Shown: positions 1 through 10,722 of the stretch, piece after piece
How the letters are laid out: every line of letters begins with the position of its first letter
Position numbering within the stretch: the first letter of the stretch is position 1
NCBI RefSeq assembly: GCF_003854965.1
Contig: NZ_RQPI01000001.1
Location: 1 to 64,000 of the forward strand
Direction of reading: 5' to 3'
From: Paenibacillus rhizophilus
Lineage (GTDB): Bacteria > Bacillota > Bacilli > Paenibacillales > Paenibacillaceae
DNA length: 64,000 bases
Translations under genes and position numbers: made by a program
Notes under the pieces: generated by a model
What the model saw: the letters and a program-made list of their open reading frames with translations, nothing else
Databases searched by the model: none
What the model was told of the DNA's origin: nothing

Positions 1-156
1 AAGGATAAAGCCTATGAGTGGGGAAATACCCGTAAAGGGTACTGGCGAGTTGCAGGAAGTCCAATTCTGCAACGTGCATTGAATAACCAATACTGGGAAT
101 CCATTGGATTAAAGAGCTTGTCGGACAGGTACATCTCTTTACGGAATATTTCATGA
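1..156 (+). CDS. ltrA: Group II intron reverse transcriptase/maturase, C-terminal fragment
   Basis: Only the last 51 codons are in the window, read in the first frame to TGA at 154-156. The fragment contains the NTRKGYWR...SPILQRAL...NQYW pattern, which resembles the conserved C-terminal region of LtrA-type intron-encoded proteins. These proteins assist splicing and carry out target-primed reverse transcription during retrohoming. The stop codon overlaps the first bases of intron domain V, as expected. No frameshift is seen in this stretch. Whether the upstream reverse transcriptase domain is intact cannot be told from here. Confidence 0.8.
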   Translation, partial: KDKAYEWGNTRKGYWRVAGSPILQRALNNQYWESIGLKSLSDRYISLRNIS

Positions 157-226
157 ACCGCCGTATACCGAACGGTACGTACGGTGGTGTGAGAGGTCGG
201 GGGCTCGCCGCCCCCTCCTACTCGAT
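1..226 (+). mobile_element. 3' end of a group II intron (partial)
   Basis: The window opens inside a group II intron. Bases 1-156 encode the C-terminal end of the intron reverse transcriptase/maturase. They are followed directly by a domain V-like hairpin at about 155-192: the arms GAACCGCCGTATACC and GGTACGTACGGTGGT flank a GAAC tetraloop. A GC-rich domain VI hairpin follows at about 195-222 (GGGGGC, loop, GCCCCC) with an unpaired A near TCCTACTC. The 3' splice site is probably close to 226, where the sequence reads CTCGAT. This layout is standard for a bacterial intron with its ORF in domain IV. The 5' part lies outside the window, so class and completeness cannot be decided. Confidence 0.82.
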
Positions 227-553
227 ACCTAAAGGGCAGTTTAGTTCAGTATGAACCCAACGCAACTTCAGGATTTCTTTAGGCTGCATAGAATCGCATG
301 GTGACTATGCAGTGATGGAGTCGGCTTGAACTAGGTTTTTTGATGTGACTAATGGTAGTGGAAAATCAAAAAAGAACCTGGACAGTTTTACCAGGTTCTT
401 TATATTGCACACAAACAGACACGATGATATAATCAGATCACGACCGTGTCAAGTTATATGGTCAAAAATATTGCATCTTACACTTTAAGTGTACCATGCC
501 GGTAAACTCTTGTCAAATGTTTTTTTTATTTTAATGGTTAGGAGAGATATTGA
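227..553 (+). promoter_or_regulatory. Region between intron and rph: hairpin and palindrome
   Basis: No gene is visible in these 327 bases. A strong hairpin with 11-bp arms lies at 371-401 (AAAGAACCTGG, 9-base loop, CCAGGTTCTTT) and could end transcription coming from the intron side. Further down is a perfect 15-bp palindrome, TACACTTTAAGTGTA, at 479-493. It sits between a possible -35 (TTGCAT, 471-476) and -10 (TACCAT, 492-497), so it may be an operator for the rph promoter. The spacer is 15 bp, shorter than ideal, so the promoter call is weak. I do not see the actinobacterial rifamycin-associated element here. Confidence 0.4.
371..404 (+). terminator. Rho-independent-type hairpin upstream of rph
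   Basis: The arms AAAGAACCTGG (371-381) and CCAGGTTCTTT (391-401) are perfect, with a 9-base loop and a short T-rich tail (TTTATATT). It probably insulates rph from transcription through the intron. An attenuator role cannot be excluded because the rph start lies only 150 bp downstream. Confidence 0.55.
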
Positions 554-3151
<2,598 letters not shown>

Positions 3152-3154
3152 GCT

Positions 3155-3731
3155 TGTGGCATTTACTCCTTGAATGTCAAGCATCTTCGTTGGCATAAGG
3201 AATACGCTCAAGAACGAGCTGGAGTTCACCCTCAATTTGCTCAAGCTGCCGCTGGGCCAAACCATATTCTTCGATCAATTGACCTATGTGCAGCTTATAG
3301 GCGTGCAAAGCCTGCGTAGCACCAACGCGGCGTTTAGCGAGTGAGATAAGCAGCTCAGCACGCTGTAAACCTGAATGGCGCTACACATATTGCTTCCAGC
3401 CGGCAATGACTTGCTCCGTCAGCGTTTTTTAACCATATCCGCGATGACGAGCGCGTCTTTCCGGTCGCTTTTCGATGGGGTATTGTCTCGGTTTTCCTTG
3501 TTCTTTTTGACGAGGTGGGGATTCACATAGCAGATCCTGAATCCAGCAGCCAAACCGTTGAAAGCCTTCGCCGTGGTTGCCGAACTCCAGCGGTGAGCCG
3601 AGAGCAATCCCCCGATAGCTTACTGCATGAGCAACATGGACTCCCTGGGCGATGTCTACGACAACCAGATGCGATGAGGAAATGTTTTCAATGAGTTGAT
3701 TTTGCTTGTGTCCTGCGATCTAAACTTCTAT
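3155..3731 (-). pseudogene. Degenerate IS110-family transposase
   Basis: On the minus strand pieces of an IS110/IS1111 DEDD transposase can be followed in shifting frames. The 5' piece has LVVVDIAQGVHVAHAV (about 3661-3708), carrying the first catalytic Asp. The middle piece has YVNPHLVKKNKENRDNTPSKS followed by DRKDALVIAD (about 3425-3530). The 3' piece has HAYKLHIGQLIEEYGLAQRQ (about 3180-3320), then an out-of-frame MLDIQG. The expected start is ATA rather than ATG (3731-3729), preceded by AGGAGGT, and TAG follows three codons later. The stretch between the first and second Asp regions is shortened, and the C-terminal third is absent. The element is dead. Its remains touch the 3' end of rph. 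Confidence 0.75.
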
Positions 3732-3957
3732 AGTAGAGCGACCTCCTGGATGGGCTTTTTGAGGCTATGACCTCGTGCGCAACCCCATCGTACCGAGGCG
3801 CTCGTTTTTGTGCAAAGACCAAATTATTCATTCTACAGGAGTTCTAGCAGGACATTATCGGCTGCCTTTTCCACGTTAACAGGCAGAATAGCATAATACA
3901 ACGCCTGAGATATTTAGAGGATGCATCGAGTATAATGAATTAAAACAGCATCGGTGG

Positions 3958-4889
3958 GTGGTTAAAATAAAAAAAATAATCTTCACTGGCGGGGGATCTG
4001 CAGGGCATGTAACCGTTAATATTGCATTGATGCCTGAATTCATCCGTGCAGGCTGGGCAACCGAATATATTGGTTCAGTGGACGGTATTGAAAGGCAGCT
4101 AATCACATCTAACTTTAATGTAAAATACCATTCAATATCTACAGGGAAACTAAGGCGGTATCTAGATTGGCAGAACGTAAAGGATCCGTTTAAAGTTGTG
4201 AAAGGGATTTTTCAAGCTATCTGATTTGCACCACCTTTTCGGAAACGGCCTCTGCCTTTAACAATCACAAATGTCATTACATAGGGCCCGTTCTTAGAGA
4301 TGGATTAATCAAAGGTAATGCCGAACGAGGACGGGCATTCGTGGGGTTTTCGAATATTAATAAGCCTACAATACTTATAATGGGGGGAAGTTTAGGAGCA
4401 CGGAAAATCAATCATGTGATTCGAGAATCCTTATCACAATTGACAAAGCGATTTAGAGTCATCCATCTTTGTGGGAAAGGGCATCTGGATTCTACTATTT
4501 CTAATTCTGATTACCGCCAATATGAATATATAAACGAAGAACTACCGGACATATTGGCCATGTGCGATTTTGTGATTTCGCGAGCTGGTTCTAATTCAAT
4601 TTTTGAGTTTTTATCTTTAAAGAAACCAATGATTCTGATTCCTCTTACTAAGGAACAGAGTAGAGGAGATCAACTTCTAAATGCGGGTTCTTTTGAAAGC
4701 AAGGGTTACTGTAAAGTTCTACATGAAGAACAACTGAATCCTGATAGCTTAATTGCTAGTGTATATGACTTGGCAGAAGAAAAAGAACTGTATATTCGAA
4801 ACATGAGTTCTTTCGAGCGTAATGATGCCGTAAGCCTTATTTATAATCTGCTTATTGAAACCGCAAAGAATGAACAAAATGATGAATAA
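3958..4889 (+). pseudogene. murG: murG paralogue with an internal deletion
   Basis: MurG adds GlcNAc to lipid I to make lipid II at the inner face of the membrane. The first 88 codons, from GTG at 3958, show the MurG N-terminal motif [15 protein letters not shown]. The frame then stops at 4224. From about 4226 a second frame continues with ICTTF...HYIGPVLRDG, IMGGSLGARKIN, and SRAGSNSIFEFLSLKKPMIL, the nucleotide-sugar site, down to 4889. The break falls exactly where about 50-60 residues of the normal acceptor-side domain are missing, so one out-of-frame deletion explains it. The downstream half could still be translated alone but would lack the acceptor domain. It is probably a second murG copy; the essential mur cluster copy is not in this window. 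Confidence 0.8.
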
Positions 4890-5010
4890 ATGATTATTAT
4901 ACTAAAGTAAAACTCGTTAACGGATAACGATAGCTGAATAACCATCAAGAGGCTTCCGCAATTGATTGGGGCCTTTTTCAGCTAACAGGCAGGTTAGTTC
5001 AGTTATAGAG

Positions 5011-5052
5011 CATTTCTTTCTAATGAGAAATGTTTTTTTTTTTTTTTTTTTT
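5011..5052 (+). terminator. Terminator after the murG remnant with a 20-T tract
   Basis: The arms CATTTCT (5011-5017) and AGAAATG (5026-5032) are followed by twenty T in a row (5033-5052). The hairpin is weak but the U tract is exceptional. The tract is a likely site of length variation or sequencing error. Confidence 0.6.
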
Positions 5053-5109
5053 GGATAAAAAGAATATCTATAAAACAACAATAATATATTTAATATCAGT
5101 AATTATTTA

Positions 5110-5138
5110 TTGTAAAACGATATTCTCTATGTTAAAGT
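5110..5138 (+). promoter_or_regulatory. SigA-type promoter for the yoaS-yozG-yoaT operon
   Basis: TTGTAA (5110-5115) and TAAAGT (5133-5138) are separated by 17 bp in a very AT-rich region, 35 bp before the first start codon. No operator-like repeat was seen beside it. Confidence 0.45.
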
Positions 5139-5172
5139 CAAATTAAATTTAATAATAAGTGGGGGGCTTTTT

Positions 5173-5655
5173 ATGGAACGAGGAACAACACTCTTTTTAA
5201 AGGTAGCTGTTATTCTTATTGGAATCCCAGTTCTTGCTTTGTGCATATTTTTGGTGCCTGAGATAGCGAATTTTGCAGCAGAATTGTATCCTGATTATAC
5301 GTATATCAAATATCTCGTTTTCATTGATTTGTATGCAACGGCGTTACCTTTTTACTTTGCTCTGTATCAAGCTTTTAAACTTTTAAGCTGCATTGACAAG
5401 AACAAAGCTTTCTCGGAATTATCTGTACGGGCTTTAAAAAATATAAAATACTGTGCAATCACAATCAGTGGCTTGTTTGTGGCAGGCATGCCGCTCTTCT
5501 ATCTCATGGCGGAGAGAGACGATGCCCCAGGTATCATAGTCATCGGAATGGTCTTGATATTTGCCTCCATGGTGATTGCCGTTTTTGCTGCTGTTCTCCA
5601 GAAGCTTTTAAAAGAGGCGATAGATATAAAATCAGAAAATGATTTGACGGTCTGA
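5173..5655 (+). CDS. yoaS: DUF2975 membrane protein, YoaS-like
   Basis: A 160-residue integral membrane protein with four predicted membrane segments (about residues 8-28, 47-68, 93-113 and 122-145) and a short charged C-terminus. It fits the DUF2975 family, whose biochemical role is not established. DUF2975 genes usually stand directly upstream of a small YozG-type HTH regulator, as here (the next gene starts 10 bases after this stop). The start follows a G-rich ribosome binding site (GGGGGG) at 6 bases. The same three-gene order yoaS-yozG-yoaT is known in Bacillus subtilis, so the symbol rests on family plus synteny. Confidence 0.75.
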   Translation: MERGTTLFLKVAVILIGIPVLALCIFLVPEIANFAAELYPDYTYIKYLVFIDLYATALPFYFALYQAFKLLSCIDKNKAFSELSVRALKNIKYCAITISGLFVAGMPLFYLMAERDDAPGIIVIGMVLIFASMVIAVFAAVLQKLLKEAIDIKSENDLTV

Positions 5656-5665
5656 GGTGAAAACA

Positions 5666-5893
5666 ATGGCGATTATAATCAATATTGATGTAATGTTGGC
5701 TAAAAGAAAAATGAGCGTAACAGAACTTTCGGAGAGGGTTGGAATAACAATGGCTAACCTTTCTATATTGAAAAATGGAAAGGCAAAAGCGGTTCGATTA
5801 TCCACTTTAGAGGCGATTTGTAAGGCTTTAGAATGTCAGCCTGGAGATATACTAGAATACAAAAGTGACGAAGACAGCACCATTATCGGTTAG
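5666..5893 (+). CDS. yozG: XRE-type transcriptional regulator, YozG-like
   Basis: A 75-residue helix-turn-helix protein that is almost entirely the DNA-binding domain: RKMSVTELSERVGITMANLS, then the recognition part around ILKNGKAKAVRLSTLEAICK, ending in the ALECQPGDILEY signature of the YozG/XRE subfamily. ATG at 5666 is preferred over GTG at 5657 because GAGGTG lies 6 bases before the ATG. It follows the DUF2975 gene with a 10-base gap, so the two are cotranscribed and probably work together, with the membrane protein possibly controlling the regulator (inference). The operon's own promoter is a plausible target, but no clear operator is visible. Confidence 0.8.
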   Translation: MAIIINIDVMLAKRKMSVTELSERVGITMANLSILKNGKAKAVRLSTLEAICKALECQPGDILEYKSDEDSTIIG

Positions 5894-5959
5894 AAAAGAG
5901 CCAAAAAGTTTTAGACTGGCCTCGAAGCCACTCGGCGCATAACGAGGAGGTAAACATCA

Positions 5960-6745
5960 TTGAAACCAATATTACAACTATTGCATTTTGGCTATCATCA
6001 GGCGATGAGCTGCATATTTCCTGTTGCGATCTTTGGAACTTTAGTTTTTTCTAGCGTAATAGAAGTGCCCTTCATTTACCGTTATGATGCCATTCTTCTT
6101 ATACTGCTTGCAGTGCAGTACCTTATGTACCGCAGTGGACTCGAGACACTCGATGAAATTAAGGTTATCGGTATATTTCATTTTATTGGTTTGCTGCTGG
6201 AAATATATAAGGTACGGATGGGATCATGGTCATACCCTGAGCCTGGGTTTACGAAGTTGCTCGGAGTACCGCTCTATAGCGGATTTATGTATGCCAGTGT
6301 AGCAAGCTTTATGTGCCAGGTATGGCGTAGACTGAAGATGGACATGACCGGCTGGCCGGGGCTTACTTCTGCGGGATTACTAGGAGGAGCTATCTATCTG
6401 AACTTTTTCACACATCATTTTATTCCTGATTTTCGTTGGTGGTTGACGGCGCTTGTGCTTATTGTCTTTTGGAGAACATGGATCATATATCGGGTACGGA
6501 CCATTACTTATCGAATGCCTTTGACACTGGCTTTTTTCATTGTGGGTTTTTTTATCTGGTTAGCCGAAAATATAGCTACATATTTTAATGCTTGGAAATA
6601 TCCTGACCAGTACCAAGCCTGGCAGCTGGTTAGCTTCAGTAAGATCAGTTCGTGGTTCCTACTGGTAATCATTAGCGTCATTATTGTTGCCCAGCTTAAA
6701 CATGTTAAAGCTGGCCGTAAAACGAAAGTTCCATGGTCCAGCTAA
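5960..6745 (+). CDS. yoaT: DUF817 multi-pass membrane protein, YoaT-like
   Basis: A 261-residue protein with about eight hydrophobic segments spread from residue 18 to 250. It matches the DUF817 family, which has no assigned biochemical function. Conserved-looking features are the WSYPEPGFTKLLGVPLYSGF stretch, many aromatic residues in loops, and WLAENIATYFNAWKYPDQ near the C-terminus. The start is TTG at 5960 with a strong GAGGAGGT 8 bases upstream. It is third in the yoaS-yozG-yoaT order, which argues for a shared function with the two small genes before it. No enzyme motif is recognisable. Confidence 0.72.
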   Translation: MKPILQLLHFGYHQAMSCIFPVAIFGTLVFSSVIEVPFIYRYDAILLILLAVQYLMYRSGLETLDEIKVIGIFHFIGLLLEIYKVRMGSWSYPEPGFTKLLGVPLYSGFMYASVASFMCQVWRRLKMDMTGWPGLTSAGLLGGAIYLNFFTHHFIPDFRWWLTALVLIVFWRTWIIYRVRTITYRMPLTLAFFIVGFFIWLAENIATYFNAWKYPDQYQAWQLVSFSKISSWFLLVIISVIIVAQLKHVKAGRKTKVPWSS

Positions 6746-6859
6746 GATTTGGCTAACGGAACACATAACTTATTTTCTGGAGTCGCCGATCTTATACTCA
6801 ATGTAAGAGAAGGATCGAAAATTCAGATCTGAATATATAGAACGCTAAAGTCGAATGCA

Positions 6860-6895
6860 AAATGCCCGCCTCCTGCAAACAGGGAACGGGCATTT
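6860..6895. terminator. Terminator between yoaT and asd (convergent)
   Basis: The 9-bp arms AAATGCCCG (6860-6868) and CGGGCATTT (6887-6895) flank an 18-base loop. The A and T ends let it work in both directions, serving the plus-strand yoaT and the minus-strand asd. Confidence 0.7.
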
Positions 6896-6921
6896 GATAT
6901 GTGTATTCGGTTACGATTTCC

Positions 6922-8007
6922 TTACCGCGCCGTAATATATCCTTCGGCTTTCAGCAGCTCGGCGATCAGCACCGCGCCGCCGGCAGCTCCTCTGAGCGTA
7001 TTGTGGGACAGGCCGACGAATTTGAAGTCGTACAGCGAATCTTCGCGCAGGCGTCCGGCGGAAATGCCCATGCCGTTCTCAAGGTCGCGGTCCAGATTCG
7101 TCTGCGGCCGGTTGTCTTCTTCAAAATACGTAATGAACTGTTTCGGCGCGCTCGGCAGTTCAAGTTCCTGCGGACGGCCTTTGTAGTTCTTCCAGCTTTC
7201 CAGAATTTCTTCTTTGGAAGGCTTGTTCTCGAATGAGACGAATACGGTAGCCAGATGGCCGTCCGTAACCGGAACGCGGATGCATTGGGTTGTGATATGC
7301 GGAGCGGATGCTTTTACAATCTCCCCGTTATCGACGGTTCCCCAGATGCGCAGCGGTTCCTGCTCGCTTTTTTCTTCTTCTCCGCCAATGTATGGAATAA
7401 CGTTGTCCAGCATTTCCGGCCAATCGGTGAAGGTCTTGCCCGCTCCGGAAATTGCCTGGTAGGTGCTGGCGACGACCTGTGTCGGCTTGAAGCCGCGCAG
7501 GGCGGTCAGCATTGGCACATAGCTCTGAATAGAGCAGTTGGGCTTAACGGCGATGAAGCCGGTTTCGGTTCCGAGACGCTTGCGCTGGCTGGCGATAACC
7601 TCCAGATGCTCCGGATTGATCTCCGGAACGACCATCGGCACGTCTGGCGTCCAGCGGTGGGCGGAGTTGTTCGAAATAACAGGCACGCCCGCTTTGGCAT
7701 AAGCCTCTTCAAGAGCTTGAATCTCATTCTTCTTCATATCGACAGCGCAAAAAATCAGGTCGACTCCGGAGGCTACTTCCTCAACGTGCGAAGCGTCCTG
7801 AACGGGGATATGTTTAACACTTTCGGGCATTGGGGTAGAAAGCTTCCATCTGCCCTTCACCGATTCTTCGTACGTTTTGCCCGCAGAGTTCGCGCTGGCG
7901 GCGATTGCCGTAACCTGAAACCACGGATGATTTTCCAAAAGAGCGATGAAGCGCTGGCCGACCATTCCGGTCCCGCCGACGATACCGGCTCTAAGCTTTT
8001 CTGTCAT
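6922..8007 (-). CDS. asd: Aspartate-semialdehyde dehydrogenase, archaeal/fungal type
   Basis: A 361-residue NADP-dependent enzyme that reduces aspartyl phosphate to aspartate semialdehyde, the branch point to lysine/diaminopimelate, threonine and methionine. The N-terminus has the nucleotide motif GIVGGTGMVGQRF. The active-site cysteine is about residue 158 in KPNCSIQSY. The C-terminal part has RVPVTDGHLATVF and GLSHNTLRGAAGGAVLIAE. These motifs fit the archaeal/fungal branch (TIGR00978-like) rather than the shorter B. subtilis type. It has its own promoter and is not in a dapG/dapA operon. The ribosome binding site is GAAAGGA. It supplies the pathway that ends in lysA in this same window. 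Confidence 0.92.
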   Translation of the reverse strand: MTEKLRAGIVGGTGMVGQRFIALLENHPWFQVTAIAASANSAGKTYEESVKGRWKLSTPMPESVKHIPVQDASHVEEVASGVDLIFCAVDMKKNEIQALEEAYAKAGVPVISNNSAHRWTPDVPMVVPEINPEHLEVIASQRKRLGTETGFIAVKPNCSIQSYVPMLTALRGFKPTQVVASTYQAISGAGKTFTDWPEMLDNVIPYIGGEEEKSEQEPLRIWGTVDNGEIVKASAPHITTQCIRVPVTDGHLATVFVSFENKPSKEEILESWKNYKGRPQELELPSAPKQFITYFEEDNRPQTNLDRDLENGMGISAGRLREDSLYDFKFVGLSHNTLRGAAGGAVLIAELLKAEGYITAR

Positions 8008-8063
8008 GACGTTTTTCAGTTCCTTTCGAAGGCCATAAATAATAGCGGCTTATAATGTACTGA

Positions 8064-8092
8064 ATTATAAAGGATATGCCGGGAACCTTCAA
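8064..8092 (-). promoter_or_regulatory. SigA promoter of asd
   Basis: On the minus strand TTGAAG (8092-8087) and TATAAT (8069-8064) are 17 bp apart, 57 bases before the asd start. The -10 is a perfect consensus. Confidence 0.7.
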
Positions 8093-8118
8093 TATGAGAT
8101 TGCCCCCAAGCGGCATAA

Positions 8119-9033
8119 TTATTTCATAATGTGTAAGGATTCGGTGACAAACCAGTGATGTCTTTCCCGCATGGTGTCCTCGGTAATTTTATCCAGCCCC
8201 CAATCGGGAAATTTGGACAGACGCAAAGCTGCATATAAATCCCAGTAAGGAAGATTTGTGAAATCGATTGCGGTCATCATGGACCGATATTGCCGGGTGA
8301 ACTCCTTCATGGCCTCTATTCCAAAATGAAAGAGAATTTCGAGCCGGCTATTAGCAAGGTCAACCAAAGGATCGCCCAAAGCTGCGTCTTCCCAGTCGAT
8401 AATGGCTGCCAGCTTCCCGTCATTCCACAAAATATTTCCCGGCCAATAATCTCCATGCAGGAGGGCGAGATTATTTGTCCGGGTTAGGGGCCAGACCGCA
8501 TTCAACGTTTCCCGGATCTTGCTTACATTCAGTGATTCGTCGGTATGTAAAGAACTCTGGGCCAGCATTTCGGCGGCAATTTCCTCTTGTATAGGCAAGG
8601 GCAAGTGGAGTTGTGAGTAATTCACACGATGAACAGCTGCCAGATTCGCCGCCAACTGGAAAACGTAGGAATTCAAATTTGAGGGAGTGAAGTCCGTCCC
8701 GCCTGGCACATACTCGATTACTAAATAGGGCTCCGGAAAAATTTCGCAGGACTCGTCAAGATAATAAGGCCCCGGCACTGGAAGACCTTCGGATCGCATC
8801 ACCTGCAAAAGCTTGAATTCGGCCGCTGCGATCTTCGGGTTTCGCTTAAGATCGGCTTCGCCGTGCCGGCGGACGATCCTGTTTGTAATTCGGCCGTCGC
8901 CGAGCAGCAATTCAATCGCTGTCACCCTGGCCGAAACTCCTCCTGTCATCTCCCGTTTGGAGAGCAGCTTTCCTTCGGGTTCCATCCTGGACACCAGTTG
9001 TTCAAATTTGTTATCTTCATTTGATTTAGCCAT
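8119..9033 (-). CDS. Aminoglycoside phosphotransferase (APH)-like kinase
   Basis: A 304-residue protein of the APH/choline kinase superfamily. The ATP-binding N-lobe covers about residues 1-110. The catalytic loop is LLHGDYWPGNILWND with the Brenner Asp, and the metal-binding motif is IIDWEDAALGDP. These are intact, so kinase activity is likely, but the substrate cannot be deduced; such genes are common in this group and most are not proven resistance enzymes. ATG at 9033 is chosen because GGAGG lies 5 bases before it; a longer form from 9093 would add 20 residues without a better site. It lies 111 bp upstream of asd, which has its own promoter. Confidence 0.8.
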   Translation of the reverse strand: MAKSNEDNKFEQLVSRMEPEGKLLSKREMTGGVSARVTAIELLLGDGRITNRIVRRHGEADLKRNPKIAAAEFKLLQVMRSEGLPVPGPYYLDESCEIFPEPYLVIEYVPGGTDFTPSNLNSYVFQLAANLAAVHRVNYSQLHLPLPIQEEIAAEMLAQSSLHTDESLNVSKIRETLNAVWPLTRTNNLALLHGDYWPGNILWNDGKLAAIIDWEDAALGDPLVDLANSRLEILFHFGIEAMKEFTRQYRSMMTAIDFTNLPYWDLYAALRLSKFPDWGLDKITEDTMRERHHWFVTESLHIMK

Positions 9034-9127
9034 CAGTTCCTCCAATAAGACTTGATCACATAAAACAAGCGGCAGTACAGGACTTTGGTTCACATTCCCG
9101 TCGGCCGCTGTGTTTTTAAATAAAAGG

Positions 9128-9153
9128 AAGGATAAGCTTTCGCGCTTATCCTT
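9128..9153 (-). terminator. Terminator of the pyruvate kinase gene
   Basis: The perfect 10-bp arms AAGGATAAGC and GCTTATCCTT flank a 6-base loop. On the minus strand they are followed by a T-rich tail (CCTTTTATTT). It ends pyk and insulates the downstream kinase gene. Confidence 0.8.
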
Positions 9154-9227
9154 GGTCTTATATTTTTACGGGAAAACGTGGCTGAGATGGAACAATTACG
9201 CCGTTCCTGGCGTCTGGGATTCCCGGG

Positions 9228-10640
9228 TTAGACCTCCTGTATTTTAACCAGATTTGTTGTGCCTGTCTTCCAGATCGGGATGCCCGCGCACAGCACGACG
9301 GTGTCGCCGGCGGCGAGCGTTCCCGTCTTCATCGCATTCCGGACCGAAGACTCGAACATCTCGTCGGTCGTGGATACCGGATCGCCAAGGACAGGGACGA
9401 CGCCGGAGAACAGACAGATTTTGGGCAGCACCTCCGGATGGGGCGTAACGGCGATAATCGGCGCCTGCGGCCGGTGCTTGGAAATCATCCGTGCGGTGAA
9501 GCCGCTCTCGGTTGCCGCGATAATCGCCTTCGCTCCCAGGATCAACGAGGAGCTGACGGCGCTGCGGCTGATAACCTCGGTAATGCTCTCACTTTCCCAG
9601 TCGAAGCCCTGAATAAAACGGTCTTTGTAATTGATCATCGTCTCGGCTTTTGCGGCTACGGCCGCCATAGTACGCACCGACTGAACGGGGTATTTCCCCG
9701 CTGCCGATTCACCAGAAAGCATGACGACGTCGGCTCCTTGAAGCACCGCGTTTGCCACGTCGCTCACCTCCGAGCGGGTCGGCCGCGGATTGATCTGCAT
9801 CGACTCCAGCATATGGGTCGCCACAATGACCGGCTTTCCGGCACGGTTGCACTTGTCGATCATTTCCTTTTGCAGCATCGGCACATCTTCGATGGGAACC
9901 TCGACCCCAAGATCGCCCCGGGCCGCCATGATGCCGTCCGATGCCAGAATAATATCATCCAGATTAGTCATGCCTTCATGATTTTCGATTTTGGAAATAA
10001 TTTGCACATGGCCGGCTCCACTTGCGTTCAGAATGCCCCGGATTTCCCGGATGTCGTCGCCCTTGCGAACGAAAGAGGCGGCGATCATTTCGATGCCTTC
10101 CTTTAACCCGAATTGAATATGCTTGATGTCTCGCTCAGTGACGCCGGGCAGAGTCGTGCGGATGCCGGGAAGATTGACGCCTTTTCTCGGCTTCAGCAGC
10201 CCGCCGCTGACAATCAGGCATTCGATGTCATGGCCCTGCACTCCCGTCACGGTCAGGTCGATCAGCCCGTCGTCGATCAAAATCCGGTCCCCGGGCTTAA
10301 CGACTGCAGTCATGTCGGGATAGTTGACGGAAATGCGCTGCGCGTCGCCGAGGATTTCTTCGGTCGTCAAAATCAGTTTCTCTCCGGCCTTCAGCGTGCA
10401 AAACTCTTCTTTCAACTTCCCGATCCGCACCTCGGGTCCCTTGATATCCATCATAATCGGCACAAAAGTGCCCAGTTCGGATGCGGCCTGCCGCACATTG
10501 CGGATTCTGGCCGAATGCTCCTCCAGCTCCCCGTGCGCCATGTTCAGCCGGGCGACCGTCATCCCGGCGGCGATCATTTCCTTTAGCGTCCCGATCAATT
10601 CGGAAGCGGGTCCGATGGTGCAGATAATTTTGGTTTTCAT
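9228..10640 (-). CDS. pyk: Pyruvate kinase, short form
   Basis: A 470-residue pyruvate kinase: PEP plus ADP gives pyruvate plus ATP. The usual landmarks are present: KTKIICTIGPAS at the start, catalytic Lys in IISKIENHEG, metal ligands in MAARGDLGVEVP, THMLESM, and PTRSEVSDVANAVLQGAD. It lacks the C-terminal PEP-utiliser-like extension of the 585-residue B. subtilis enzyme and is not beside pfkA, so it is probably a second isozyme. Two sites that help bind K+ in other pyruvate kinases differ: NFSHG is NMAHG (residues 33-37) and LDTKGPE is MDIKGPE. ATG at 10640 is chosen by homology; its GGAGG is 13 bases away, which is rather far and may lower translation. Confidence 0.92.
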   Translation of the reverse strand: MKTKIICTIGPASELIGTLKEMIAAGMTVARLNMAHGELEEHSARIRNVRQAASELGTFVPIMMDIKGPEVRIGKLKEEFCTLKAGEKLILTTEEILGDAQRISVNYPDMTAVVKPGDRILIDDGLIDLTVTGVQGHDIECLIVSGGLLKPRKGVNLPGIRTTLPGVTERDIKHIQFGLKEGIEMIAASFVRKGDDIREIRGILNASGAGHVQIISKIENHEGMTNLDDIILASDGIMAARGDLGVEVPIEDVPMLQKEMIDKCNRAGKPVIVATHMLESMQINPRPTRSEVSDVANAVLQGADVVMLSGESAAGKYPVQSVRTMAAVAAKAETMINYKDRFIQGFDWESESITEVISRSAVSSSLILGAKAIIAATESGFTARMISKHRPQAPIIAVTPHPEVLPKICLFSGVVPVLGDPVSTTDEMFESSVRNAMKTGTLAAGDTVVLCAGIPIWKTGTTNLVKIQEV

Positions 10641-10676
10641 GATTATTAATATTCCTCCTTGCATCGCAAGATTGGC

Positions 10677-10722
10677 GGACATATGCTGAATATATTATAT
10701 CGTATGTCCATCCCGTTATTCA
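10677..10722 (-). promoter_or_regulatory. pyk promoter region with inverted repeat
   Basis: On the minus strand TATAAT lies at 10699-10694, with a weak -35 (TGAATA, 10722-10717) at 17 bp. An inverted repeat GGACATA (10677-10683) / TATGTCC (10703-10709) is centred on this -10 and could be an operator. Confidence 0.42.

Noticed and set aside
1..553. tRNA or rRNA gene at the left edge
   Set aside because: The structured sequence is explained by group II intron domains V and VI.
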